64,000 nt of DNA from assembly GCA_965116195.1 (NCBI GenBank), contig OZ220491.1, forward strand, positions 1,116,001-1,180,000, written 5' to 3'. The notes below the pieces were generated by a model. It saw only the letters and a list, made by a program, of their open reading frames with translations. It did not search any database and was not told the DNA's origin. The position numbers and the translations under genes were made by a program. Positions 1-7,771 of the stretch are shown piece after piece. Position 1 is the first letter of the stretch, and the number at the start of each line of letters is the position of its first letter. This stretch comes from Aldehydirespirator sp965116195 (GTDB lineage Bacteria; Actinomycetota; Acidimicrobiia; Acidimicrobiales; Aldehydirespiratoraceae).

Positions 1-576
1 GTCAGTGGGTTCGCGGTCAGTGCCGGCAATTCGGATGACGGCGACCGGGGCAACGGTGACCTCATCGTCACCAATGCGCACCTCATGGTGGGAATGCAGG
101 CTCCAACCGTCGAGTTGGCAGATGGGCGCGTGCTTGATGCTGTGCCGGTGGCCCTTGACCTGGTGAACGACCTGGCGGTGCTGCGCGCCGAGGGTGCCGG
201 ATTGCTGCCGTTGCCATTGACCGAGGCGGTGCCGGACGGGACGGTGGGTGCCGTCCTGGCCTGGGAAGCCTCAGGCGAGCCCGATCCCACACCGTTCAGA
301 ATTGATCGGCCGGTAACCGTGCGCACCGAGGCCGTGGCCGGCAAAGACCGGATTGAACGCTCGTCATGGCTGCTGGCCGCCGAGGTGGAGACGGGTGACT
401 CAGGAGCCGCCCTTGTGGCTTCGGTTGATGGTCAGGCTGCGGCGCTTGGCGTGGTGTGGAGCGCTTCACGACGTGGCGGCGTTGACGTTGCCTACGCCAC
501 CCGAGCCGGTGCGGTCAAGCAGCTGCTTGAATCGTCGAATTTGAACGAACGTGTCAGCGTGCCTCCATGCCCCTAG
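1..576 (+). CDS. Trypsin-like serine protease, C-terminal part (5' end outside window)
   Basis: The frame is open from base 1 to a TAG at 574-576, so the start lies upstream of the window. The peptide shows the chymotrypsin-fold triad in order: His in LIVTNAH, Asp in NDLAVLR and the nucleophile in GDSGAAL, followed by a beta-strand region ending in VAYATRAG. This is the layout of actinobacterial membrane-anchored proteases such as MarP and of DegP-like enzymes, but no PDZ domain follows the protease fold. The N-terminal part, including any membrane segments that would identify a MarP homologue, is not visible. Catalytic residues are seen directly; assignment to MarP is inference. Confidence 0.8.
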   Translation, partial: VSGFAVSAGNSDDGDRGNGDLIVTNAHLMVGMQAPTVELADGRVLDAVPVALDLVNDLAVLRAEGAGLLPLPLTEAVPDGTVGAVLAWEASGEPDPTPFRIDRPVTVRTEAVAGKDRIERSSWLLAAEVETGDSGAALVASVDGQAAALGVVWSASRRGGVDVAYATRAGAVKQLLESSNLNERVSVPPCP

Positions 577-682
577 GCTTGGCAGAGTTGGCGTTTTGCC
601 GGGTTTGAGCGCAATGGAAGCGCCTGCGATGGAGTCCGGGCATCTGCGCGCAACCGGAAGCGGAGTACTGCTCAGGTCGAAT

Positions 683-790
683 GCGGTGGAAACCGCCCAA
701 TCAGTCCGTCAATTCAACTTGGCGGGCTTGGAAAGGCGGCACCCTAGCGAAGCGGTGGAAACCACCCGATCAGTCCGTCAATTCAACCCG
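683..790. repeat. 69-bp direct repeat in the intergenic region after the protease gene
   Basis: A segment beginning GCGGTGGAAACC occurs at 683 and again at 752 and runs into AGTCCGTCAATTCAAC in both copies, with few mismatches. The remainder of 577-1045 holds no convincing gene. A 59-codon ORF at 796-975 is open but has no ribosome binding site. Confidence 0.75.
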
Positions 791-1045
791 CCCTGATGGA
801 CCTCATTTTGGAGGTTGAAAGCCGTAGGTCACAGTACACACGCTCATGCAACGACTGCAAGTGGCCCCAACTTGGCAAGCTCAAGAACGCCCGCCAGCGC
901 ACCTTGAAGGGCATGAACGCCCTCGCAAAGCACAATTTGGCAAGGAGGTGCGCGATTAACCCATTTGGCTCATAGGGTGCCGTCAAGATACGCGTCGCTG
1001 CGCGTGTCGCTGGCAACTAGGACACAACCACAAAGGAGTCCACCG

Positions 1046-1549
1046 ATGGCCGTAACCGATGAACTGCTGTCCAACAATGCAGGCTATGCCGAGAACTTCG
1101 ACAAGGGTGAGCTGCCCCTCCCGCCTGCGCTCGGGCTGGCTGTCGTGGCGTGTATGGACGCGCGTCTGGACACGCACGCGTTGCTCGGCATCAGCGAAGG
1201 GGACGCTCACGTGATCCGCAACGCCGGGGGCGTTGTGACCGATGATGTGATCCGTTCCCTGACGATTTCGCAGCGCCTGCTACAGACCAACTCAGTCATG
1301 CTCATCCATCACACGGACTGCGGCATGCTCACCTTCCGCGACGATGATGTGAAGGACTCGATCACCGCCGACACAGGCATTCGGCCGACCTTCTCAATGG
1401 AAGCGTTCCAAGACCTTGATGACGACATCAGACAGTCGATTGCCCGCATCAAGGCGAGTCCGTTCATCCCGAACAAAGACGACATCCGCGGGTTTGTCTA
1501 CGACTGCGCAACGGGCAGGCTGAACGAGGTCACACAACCAGCGACCTGA
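1046..1549 (+). CDS. Beta-class carbonic anhydrase
   Basis: The 167-residue product matches the short actinobacterial beta-carbonic anhydrases (Rv1284 type, about 163 residues), which interconvert CO2 and bicarbonate with a zinc bound by two Cys and one His. The zinc motifs are visible: CMDAR near residue 33 supplies Cys and the Asp-Arg dyad, and HHTDCG near residue 90 supplies His and Cys. The start ATG at 1046 is preceded by AAAGGAG at 1032-1038. The C-terminus reads GRLNEVTQPAT; the last seven residues (EVTQPAT) are encoded by the first unit of the downstream 73-bp tandem repeat, so the repeat has grown into the gene end without touching the catalytic core. Confidence 0.92.
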   Translation: MAVTDELLSNNAGYAENFDKGELPLPPALGLAVVACMDARLDTHALLGISEGDAHVIRNAGGVVTDDVIRSLTISQRLLQTNSVMLIHHTDCGMLTFRDDDVKDSITADTGIRPTFSMEAFQDLDDDIRQSIARIKASPFIPNKDDIRGFVYDCATGRLNEVTQPAT

Positions 1550-2071
1550 AGCGCTTGGAACAAGCCACGGCGACTACCGTTGTTGCTGCGGGTTCAATGA
1601 GGTCACACAACCGGCGACTTGGAGCGCTTGGAGCAAGCCACGACGGCTACTGTTGTTGCTGCGGGTTCATTGAGGTCACACAACCGGCGACTTGGAGCGC
1701 TTGGAGCAAGCCACGGCGACTACTGTTGTTGCTGCGGGTTCATTGAGGTCATACAACCGGCGACTTGGAGCGCTTGGAGCAAGCCACGGCGACTACTGTT
1801 GTTGCTGCGGGTTCATTGAGGTCATACAACCGGCGACTTGGAGCGCTTGGAGCAAGCCACGGCGACTACTGTTGTTGCTGCGGGTTCATTGAGGTCATAC
1901 AACCGGCGACTTGGAGCGCTTGGAGCAAGCCACGGCGACTACTGTTGTTGCTGCGGGTTCATTGAGGTCATACAACCGGCGACTTGGAGCGCTTGGAGCA
2001 AGCCACGGCGACTACTGTTGTTGCTGCGGGTTCATTGAGGTCATACAACCGGCGACCTGGAGCGCTTGGCC
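1526..2071. repeat. 73-bp tandem repeat, seven full copies plus a partial one
   Basis: Units begin GAGGTCACACAACC or GAGGTCATACAACC at 1526, 1599, 1672, 1745, 1818, 1891 and 1964, with a partial unit at 2037 and a short echo near 2091. Later copies are almost identical, which indicates recent expansion. The first unit encodes the end of the carbonic anhydrase. Because 73 is not a multiple of three, the short ORFs through it shift frame and are not genes. The stretch 2072-2302 adds a GTCAGAAGGCCAGAAGG-type short repeat and nothing else. Confidence 0.95.
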
Positions 2072-2302
2072 CTGAGCCAGGATGAAGCAGACCGAGGTCA
2101 TGTAACCGGGGCACGCCAAAGGCTCCGAGGGTCAGAAGTCCAGAAGGCCAGAAGGCCAGAAGGCAGGAAGGTCAGTGTCTTCCCAGCAAGGCGGATATAA
2201 GCCTTCAGCCCCGAAGTCCGTGCCGGAAAGACTGGTGATGACATCCGAAGGCTCGGAAGTGTCGGCGATGACGCAAAATGTGGGTAGTCCGTGGTGGCTC
2301 CG

Positions 2303-3109
2303 CTACCGGGGTTGGTCCGCGGGGCGGTAGTCGATGTTGCGATCCACGGCCATATAGATGTCGTTACCGATGGGATCGGCCAGTTCTTCGGCGAGGTGGC
2401 CCAGCAGACCTGCGCAGCGTGCCAGTAACGCCACCCCACGGGTCACGCCCAAAGGCAGGCCCACATCGGCGAGAACTGCCCCGCAGGTACCGGCCCCGTT
2501 CAGGGGCAGCTTCCTGGAAAGCACAGCGGGATGGACGCGCCCGATGGCCGCGAACAACTCCAGGTGAGGGCCGAACAGATCGTTCCGGCGGGCCAACTTG
2601 AACAGTACCGGCGTGCGAGGATCGCCTTGTTTGTGTACCGGGTGTCCCAGGCCAGGCACGAACCGACCCGAGGCTCGGGTCTCGCTGACGACTTTCGTGG
2701 CCAGAGCGTCCCAGCCGTCATCATCGCTGGGCAGCCGGTCACAGCCATCAAGCGCGGTGTGCAGGAAACGAGCCGCGTTCTCGGTCACTCCCAGAAAGCG
2801 GTCACCACCCCCCAACAGACCGGACGCGAGCGCTCCCTGGATCGACTCGGGCGCGCTCAGCAGCGTCACCCTCGCGGCGATGGCGGTGGGGGTGAAGCCG
2901 TGGTCGGCGAGGGCGACCAGCACAGCCTCAAACATGTTGCGCTGCTGGGGCGTGGGGCGTCGCTTGGCCATGAGCCAGTAGGCAAGTTCACCAAAGGACA
3001 CCTGGCCCATGAGTTCATCAGCCAAGCTGTGACCCAGCACGGTGATGCTGTCGGCATCAGAGACACCGAGGCCGGTGCGGTAGGCGGGGGTTGCGGGAGT
3101 CATGGTCAC
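2303..3109 (-). CDS. Citrate synthase-like protein, probable citryl-CoA lyase
   Basis: The 268-residue protein has the C-terminal citrate-synthase fold: GLGHPVHKQGDPR holds the conserved second His, and LPLNGAGTCGAVLADVGLP follows. The usual first active-site segment (NHGG) is replaced by SGLLGGGDRF, so the His that polarises acetyl-CoA is absent. The length is well below a normal citrate synthase (370-430 residues). Proteins of this size are commonly annotated citryl-CoA lyase, which splits citryl-CoA into acetyl-CoA and oxaloacetate. A CaiB/BaiF CoA-transferase is directly upstream on the same strand, so transfer of CoA to a carboxylic acid followed by cleavage is plausible. The start is GTG at 3109, or ATG at 3103, inside the last copy of an 83-bp repeat. 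The true substrate is unknown. Confidence 0.65.
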   Translation of the reverse strand: MTMTPATPAYRTGLGVSDADSITVLGHSLADELMGQVSFGELAYWLMAKRRPTPQQRNMFEAVLVALADHGFTPTAIAARVTLLSAPESIQGALASGLLGGGDRFLGVTENAARFLHTALDGCDRLPSDDDGWDALATKVVSETRASGRFVPGLGHPVHKQGDPRTPVLFKLARRNDLFGPHLELFAAIGRVHPAVLSRKLPLNGAGTCGAVLADVGLPLGVTRGVALLARCAGLLGHLAEELADPIGNDIYMAVDRNIDYRPADQPR

Positions 3110-3275
3110 AGCCCGCTTCGATAGGCAAGGGTTGTGGTGGTCATGGTCATGAGCCTGTTGCTGTGGGCGGGGTTTGTGGGAGTCATGGTCACAGCCCGCT
3201 TCGATAGGCAGGGGTTGTGGTGGTCATGGTCATGAGCCTGTTGCTGTGGGCGGGGTTTGTGGGAGTCATGGTCAC
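3107..3275 (-). repeat. 83-bp tandem duplication of a stop/start junction, two coupled 28-codon mini-ORFs
   Basis: On the minus strand GTGACCATGAC occurs with its GTG at 3275, 3192 and 3109. Each of the first two GTGs opens a 28-codon ORF (VTMTP...YRSGL) whose TGA overlaps the next GTG as GTGA. The last GTG is the start of the lyase-like gene. The peptides resemble the lyase N-terminus (VTMTPATPAYRTGL), so they are copies of it. The unit of 83 bp is 2 modulo 3, the length needed to keep the overlap. Confidence 0.85.
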
Positions 3276-3313
3276 AAAGCCCGTTGCAGTAGGCAGGAAC
3301 CTGTCGGTGATCG

Positions 3314-4513
3314 TCAGTCACTCTGTGGGGCCGACAGCCAGGCGCGAATCTCGTCGCTGTGCTCGCCAAGTGTCGGCGGAGGTTGTTCGTAGCGCAGTGA
3401 GGCACCGCCGAAGGTGATCGGGTTGCGCACCAGGTCCACAGCGCGGTCACCCTCGCCCAGAGTCACGCGTGGCTCAAGTCCCAGGTGTTCAGCCAGTTCG
3501 ATCCCCTCGCGCACGGAGTTGATGGGCCCGCAGGGCACTCCGGCTTCGTTGAGAGTCACGAACAGGTCATCCGCGTTCCACTGCGCCACGGCCTCCACCA
3601 GCACCGAATGCATCTGTTCCCGGTTGCGGGTGCGGTCGGCGTTCAGTTTGAAACGCTCGTCCTCGGCCAACTCACCGATGCCCAGCACATCACACAGGGC
3701 CTTGAACTGCCGGTCGTTGGCAGCGGTGATGATCATGTCACGATCCTTGGCGGAGATGACCTCGTAGGGGTAGACGCTCGGGTGGGCATTGCCCATCCGG
3801 CGAGGCACGGTCCCCGATGCCGTGTACGCACCGGTCTGGTTAACCAAACCTGACAGTGCCGAGGAGAGCAGGTTCAGTTCCACGAGCTGGCCCTGTCCCG
3901 TGACCGTTCGATGGTGTAACGCAGCCAGGATCCCCAGGGCCGCGTGCAGGCCGGTTATCACATCAAACACCGAGATTCCCGCACGATAGGCGGGGCCGTC
4001 AGGATCACCGGTCAGGCTCATGAGTCCCGACACCGCCTGCACAACAAGGTCATAGCCAGGCAGTCGAGCGCCCTCAGCCGTGCCGAAGCCACTGATTGAG
4101 GCGTAGATGATGGATGGGTTGACGGCCCGGGCGCTGTCGTAGTCCAGCCCGAACCTGGCCAGAGCGCCTGCCTTGAAGTTCTCGATGGCAACATCAGCAC
4201 GGCGGAACAACTCCAGCACAAGCGCCACATCCCCAGGGTCGCGGAAGTCAAGCACCACTGACCGCTTGTTGCGGTTGATCGACATAAAGTAGGTTGATAT
4301 GCCATCCTTCTCCGGTGGGGCCCAGGCCCTGGTATCGTCGCCTCCCGGACTCTCCACCTTGATGACGGTTGCACCCAAATCCGCCAGCAGCATCGTGCAA
4401 TACGGCCCGGCCAGCACCCGGGACAGGTCGGCGACAATGATCCCCTCAAGCGGGGCATGTCCGGCTACAGGCGCAGCCGCTTGCTGGTCATCAGACCGTT
4501 CTTGGGTTGTCAT
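3314..4513 (-). CDS. CaiB/BaiF (class III) CoA-transferase
   Basis: The 399-residue protein matches class III CoA-transferases over its whole length. Visible family features are the N-terminal ADLSRVLAGPYCTMLLADLG, the NRNKRSVVLDF segment, the FGxxYD region and PGYDLVVQAVSG near residue 170, whose Asp is the catalytic nucleophile that forms the acyl anhydride. These enzymes move CoA between an acyl-CoA donor and a free acid; the sequence does not reveal the acid. It lies upstream of the citrate-synthase-like gene in the same direction, which suggests that the transferase makes the thioester the second enzyme cleaves. The gene is divergent from the IclR regulator at 4667. The intergenic region carries one GCGGACA half-site (4528-4534) like those in the cluster operator. 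Confidence 0.88.
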   Translation of the reverse strand: MTTQERSDDQQAAAPVAGHAPLEGIIVADLSRVLAGPYCTMLLADLGATVIKVESPGGDDTRAWAPPEKDGISTYFMSINRNKRSVVLDFRDPGDVALVLELFRRADVAIENFKAGALARFGLDYDSARAVNPSIIYASISGFGTAEGARLPGYDLVVQAVSGLMSLTGDPDGPAYRAGISVFDVITGLHAALGILAALHHRTVTGQGQLVELNLLSSALSGLVNQTGAYTASGTVPRRMGNAHPSVYPYEVISAKDRDMIITAANDRQFKALCDVLGIGELAEDERFKLNADRTRNREQMHSVLVEAVAQWNADDLFVTLNEAGVPCGPINSVREGIELAEHLGLEPRVTLGEGDRAVDLVRNPITFGGASLRYEQPPPTLGEHSDEIRAWLSAPQSD

Positions 4514-4593
4514 GGCAGGCCTTCTGTGCGGACAGTTGGCAGCGTGAGATCACGGTCAGACTCAAGGTCGTCGCTCCAGGTGAACCCGTCGGC

Positions 4594-4690
4594 GTAGGCA
4601 GTGGGCATTGTGAAACCATGCAAAGACTTGAGGTGGGCGTGCGGCAATGTTTGCTGAACGTAGGCAGTGGGCATCGTGAAGCCGCGTACA
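4594..4690 (+). repeat. 66-bp direct repeat around the start of the IclR gene
   Basis: GTAGGCAGTGGGCAT followed by a GTGAA(A/G)CC variant occurs at 4594 and at 4660. The second copy contains the putative GTG start of the regulator. The first copy opens the same frame but meets a stop after 18 codons, so it looks like a duplicated 5' end rather than a usable alternative start. Confidence 0.7.
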
Positions 4691-5491
4691 AACTCAAGGG
4701 GAGGGCGTGAGTTCGTTGAGGCACTGGCACGTGGACTTGACGTGCTCAAGGCCTTCGGGCCCACCTCCATGGAACTCACCGTCAGTGAGGCGGCTGCTCG
4801 CACCGGGTTGGCGCGGCCCACCGCACGTCGTCTGCTGATGACCCTTGAGCAACTCGGATACGTTCGTTTTGTCGGTGGTGCATACTCTCTCACCACCAAG
4901 GTGCTTGAGATCGGGACCGCCTGCATCGCGGCGCAGGGCTTGTGGGACGTGGCACGCCCCCATCTGGTGGCGCTGGTGGGCAGGACGCGCGAGTCAAGCT
5001 CAATGTCGCAACTCGACGGCAGCGACATTGTGTACACGGCACGGGTACCGGTCGCCAAGATCATCGCTCTTTCGGTGAGCATCGGGACACGGTTCCCCGC
5101 CGTAGCCACCTCGATGGGAAAAGTGCTGCTGTCGGAGTTGGAACCCGCAGACCTCAGCGCAGTGCTTGAGCAGCCTTCAAGGTCGGGCATCATCCCCCGC
5201 ATCGTGCCCCAGCGGGCCGAGCTGGAGGAGGACCTGGCAGAAGTGCGCGAGCGCGGCTGGGCGTTGTCGGACGAATTGCTGTCGGTGGGTATCCGTTCGA
5301 TAGCGGCACCGGTGAGAGACGACCGGTGTCGCATCGCGGCAGCGATCAACGTGACCGTGTACGCCGGTGAGACATCCATCTCGCATCTGGTTGGTGAGTA
5401 CCTGCCGGCGTTGCTGGACACCGCCGCCGCCGTCACCCGCGAATGGTCAAACCTGGCAATGCTGCCGATGGACGGAAGTTGGGCAGGCTGA
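4667..5491 (+). CDS. IclR-family transcriptional regulator (PcaR/PobR-like)
   Basis: The 274-residue protein has an N-terminal winged helix-turn-helix (FVEALARGLDVLKAF, then TVSEAAARTGLARPTARRLL, about residues 15-70) and a C-terminal IclR effector domain with the typical TSMGKVLL and GIRSIAAPV segments. IclR proteins of the PcaR/PobR branch control aromatic catabolism and usually bind palindromes in divergent promoters. It sits inside the hydroquinone cluster, divergent from the CoA-transferase. The N-terminus is uncertain: GTG at 4667 and GTG at 4676 are both possible and no strong ribosome binding site is seen. It is the best candidate to bind the TGTCCGC-N22-GCGGACA palindromes found at 6184 and 15002, but this is inference. 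Confidence 0.88.
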   Translation: MGIVKPRTNSRGGREFVEALARGLDVLKAFGPTSMELTVSEAAARTGLARPTARRLLMTLEQLGYVRFVGGAYSLTTKVLEIGTACIAAQGLWDVARPHLVALVGRTRESSSMSQLDGSDIVYTARVPVAKIIALSVSIGTRFPAVATSMGKVLLSELEPADLSAVLEQPSRSGIIPRIVPQRAELEEDLAEVRERGWALSDELLSVGIRSIAAPVRDDRCRIAAAINVTVYAGETSISHLVGEYLPALLDTAAAVTREWSNLAMLPMDGSWAG

Positions 5492-5633
5492 CTCCCAGAC
5501 CCGCTGAAACCCCCTGAGGGTGTCTGCTCGTGGGCGGATCGACCGTTGGCAGGTTGGTCCGGATTCCCATGGGGAGATCTGGTGTGGGCGCGGTGACTCG
5601 ACCTGCGGGTCGGCGTGAGCATCTTCAGGGTTG

Positions 5634-6167
5634 TCAGCGATAGGTGTTGTTGCTGGTGTGGTCACCGGAAAGCCAGCGTCGCAGTGTCTCGTGTGCGTCG
5701 GCGGCACGGTCCTCGGCAATCTCATCAGCATCGGGCGCATCCACGGTGAACTCAAGCAACATGCCATTGGGGTCGTGGGTGTAGAGGGAACGGCAGTAGC
5801 CGTGTTCCAGGACAAAAGTGCCACCTTCCGGTTCCCAGCCAGCTTCGGCGATACGCCTTTCGAGGTCGCTCTGGGTCTGGGTGTCCACCTTGAGGGCAAT
5901 GTGACGGAACGGCGAGGGCACGAGGTCGGGGTCAAACAGTTTCTGGTCCTCCTCATCGGCGAACTGAAAGAAGGCGAGGGCGCTACCGTCGGCCAGACCG
6001 AAGAAAGTGTGGCAGTAGACGCGTACTGCGCCGAACAGCTCATCGGCCTCGGACCATGTGGCCACCAGCGGGAACCCCAGCACATCCTCATAGAAGGCGC
6101 GCGTGGCCTCCTGGTCCTTGGTCACATAGGCAGTGTGGTGAAGTCTCTGGGCAACAGCCTGGGGCAT
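5634..6167 (-). CDS. VOC (glyoxalase/dioxygenase) family protein
   Basis: The 177-residue protein begins MPQAVAQRLHHTAYVTKD and has the vicinal-oxygen-chelate pattern of paired beta-alpha-beta-beta-beta modules. Candidate metal ligands are a His in RLHHTAYV, a His in RHIALKVD and the Glu in GMLLEF. ATG at 6167 is preceded by AGGAAGGAGAG on the minus strand, which fixes the start. It is divergent from the hydroquinone dioxygenase at 6367 and shares its control region. VOC proteins of this size include glyoxalases and single-domain extradiol-like enzymes. A role in the aromatic pathway follows from context only, and the substrate is unknown. Confidence 0.75.
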   Translation of the reverse strand: MPQAVAQRLHHTAYVTKDQEATRAFYEDVLGFPLVATWSEADELFGAVRVYCHTFFGLADGSALAFFQFADEEDQKLFDPDLVPSPFRHIALKVDTQTQSDLERRIAEAGWEPEGGTFVLEHGYCRSLYTHDPNGMLLEFTVDAPDADEIAEDRAADAHETLRRWLSGDHTSNNTYR

Positions 6168-6183
6168 GGCTCTCCTTCCTGTG

Positions 6184-6239
6184 TGTCCGCGTTGTGCGGC
6201 TTCGGCTGCGACGCGGACAAATGTCCGATGTGCGGACAT
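6184..6239. promoter_or_regulatory. Divergent promoter region with two palindromes, probable IclR operator
   Basis: TGTCCGCGT (6184-6192) and ACGCGGACA (6211-6219) form a perfect 9-bp inverted repeat with an 18-nt spacer. Next to it ATGTCCG-N5-CGGACAT (6221-6239) is another perfect palindrome. The first has the same geometry, TGTCCGC-N22-GCGGACA, as the site at 15002-15037 in front of the maleylacetate reductase gene. It lies between the VOC gene and the ring-cleaving dioxygenase gene. Confidence 0.7.
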
Positions 6240-6366
6240 ATTACCGGCAACCGTACAAAGATGCTGCTATGGTGACTGCGAGCACAGTACGCGCTCTGCG
6301 AGCAATCGCATCACCACGCTGGCAGCGGCCGTGGTGCTTGCAGCCAGCACCCACAAAGGAGCCATC

Positions 6367-7326
6367 ATGACCAATCCGACCAGCCTTCTCAGCGGACACA
6401 ACCACATCACCCTCAATGTGGGCGGCGCACAGGAGGACCACGACTTCCACACCGGTGTTTTGGGTCTCAAGAGCGTCAAGAAGACTCTCCTGTATGACGG
6501 ACAGGCACCCATCTACCACCTCTACTACGGCAACGACATCGGTGAGGAGAGCACACTCGTCACCACGTTCCCGTTCCGTCATGCCGGCCTGACTGCCACC
6601 AAGGGGAGCGGCCAGATCGGTGTCCTCACGCTGTCGGTGCCGGAGTCCTCGCTGGACTGGTGGCGCAACCGCCTGGAGGAGCACGGCTTCGACGTGACAC
6701 CGGTGGAACGCTTCGGCGAGAAGCGCTTGGCTTTCCAGCATCCCTGCGGCATTGACTACGAATTGGTGGGCGTGGCTGACGATGACCGTTCACCGGCAAC
6801 TCATCCCGACGTTCCCGCGGAATACGGCATCCGTGGCGTACACAGCATCAGCTGCTCGGTGCGTGACATGGAGTTGACCGACCAGTTCATGCAGATCGGT
6901 TGGGGAAGCCGCAAAGTCGAAGACGACGGAAACGCCACCCGCTACGAGATGGGCGAGGGCGGCCCGGGTGCCATCGTTGACTACATCTGTGAGCCGAACC
7001 GGGCTCCGGGCAGCTGGACTTTCGGCGAGGGCTATGTCCACCACTGCGCCTTCAGCGTTGACAGTCTGGAGTCCCAGATGGCGGTCAAGCTGTTCCTTGA
7101 GGGCCTCGGCTACACGGATGTGTCTGATGTCAAGGACCGCGGCTACTTCTACTCAATCTATGTGCGGACCCCCGGCGGGCCGCTGTTTGAGGCCACCTAC
7201 ACAAAGCCCGAGCATTTCGCCATTGACGAGCCCAGAGACAGCCTCGGGGCACAGATCATGATCTCGCCCCAGTTCGAGGATTCACGTCAGGAGTTGCTGG
7301 CCCAACTCGAGACAATCGAGTACTGA
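6367..7326 (+). CDS. Hydroquinone-type ring-cleaving dioxygenase (PcpA/LinE/MhqO family)
   Basis: The 319-residue VOC protein has the two-domain layout of PcpA and LinE, Fe(II) enzymes that open (chloro)hydroquinones between a hydroxylated carbon and its neighbour. The three iron ligands expected from PcpA are present: His in HNHITL near residue 13, the second His of YVHHCAF and Glu in GGPLFEAT. The segments FQHPCGIDYE and GRYEMGEG-like region also fit. ATG at 6367 follows CACAAAGGA. It is divergent from the small VOC gene, and the shared region holds two palindromes. With hydroquinone as substrate the product would be 4-hydroxymuconic semialdehyde. Chlorinated or methylated hydroquinones cannot be excluded from sequence. 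Confidence 0.88.
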   Translation: MTNPTSLLSGHNHITLNVGGAQEDHDFHTGVLGLKSVKKTLLYDGQAPIYHLYYGNDIGEESTLVTTFPFRHAGLTATKGSGQIGVLTLSVPESSLDWWRNRLEEHGFDVTPVERFGEKRLAFQHPCGIDYELVGVADDDRSPATHPDVPAEYGIRGVHSISCSVRDMELTDQFMQIGWGSRKVEDDGNATRYEMGEGGPGAIVDYICEPNRAPGSWTFGEGYVHHCAFSVDSLESQMAVKLFLEGLGYTDVSDVKDRGYFYSIYVRTPGGPLFEATYTKPEHFAIDEPRDSLGAQIMISPQFEDSRQELLAQLETIEY

Positions 7327-7440
7327 ACGCTGAGTACTGACGGCCGGGTAACCCGGTAACAAGTACCAGGTACCCGGGAACAAGTACCGGGCACCGGCTT
7401 CGCCGCGCTCCAGGATCCCCGTCAGGTCCCCAGTAAGGCG

Positions 7441-7757
7441 CAACAGAGTTCCCGCAACTTGTCAGGGCGAGGGACGAAGGCATGACAACCAGCAAGTGGG
7501 GTCTGCTTGGGCGCGACAAAGCTCCGGCAATTTGTCAGGGTGAGGGTTCTGAGTGCGTTGGCTGGCTTTCTGGGAATAGAGGGCGCAACAGAGTTCCCGC
7601 AACTTGTCAGGGCGAGGGACGAAGGCATGACAACCAGCAAGTGGGGTCTGCTTGGGCACTACAAAGTTCCCGCAATTTGTCAGGGTGAGGGTTCTGAGTG
7701 CGTTGGCTGGCTTTCTGGGAATAGAGGGCGCAACAGAGTTCCGGCAACTGTCAGGCT
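7441..7757. repeat. 145-bp tandem repeat between convergent dioxygenase genes
   Basis: CAACAGAGTTCC(C/G)GCAACT starts units at 7441, 7586 and 7731; the first two are full and nearly identical, the third is cut short by the end of the intradiol dioxygenase gene. Each unit contains further copies of GCAA(C/T)TTGTCAGGG, so the repeat is nested. The gap 7327-7440 holds only short GTACC-rich repeats. No gene is supported in 7327-7771. Confidence 0.9.
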
Positions 7758-7771
7758 GAGGGCCGAGGGCC

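Noticed and set aside
796..975. 59-codon ORF with a CxxC pair after the protease gene
   Set aside because: No ribosome binding site, no recognisable family, and it begins within a repeat-derived region.
1555..2038. Series of nearly identical 66-codon ORFs
   Set aside because: They are frame-shifted readings of the 73-bp tandem repeat, not separate genes.
1526..2071. Possible CRISPR array
   Set aside because: Whole units repeat without variable spacers; the same holds for the arrays at 7441, 53113, 53327 and 56901, and no cas genes are present.
4510..5622. 370-codon minus-strand ORF opposite the IclR gene
   Set aside because: It is an antisense shadow rich in Ser, Thr and Arg; the IclR frame on the other strand is clearly the gene.
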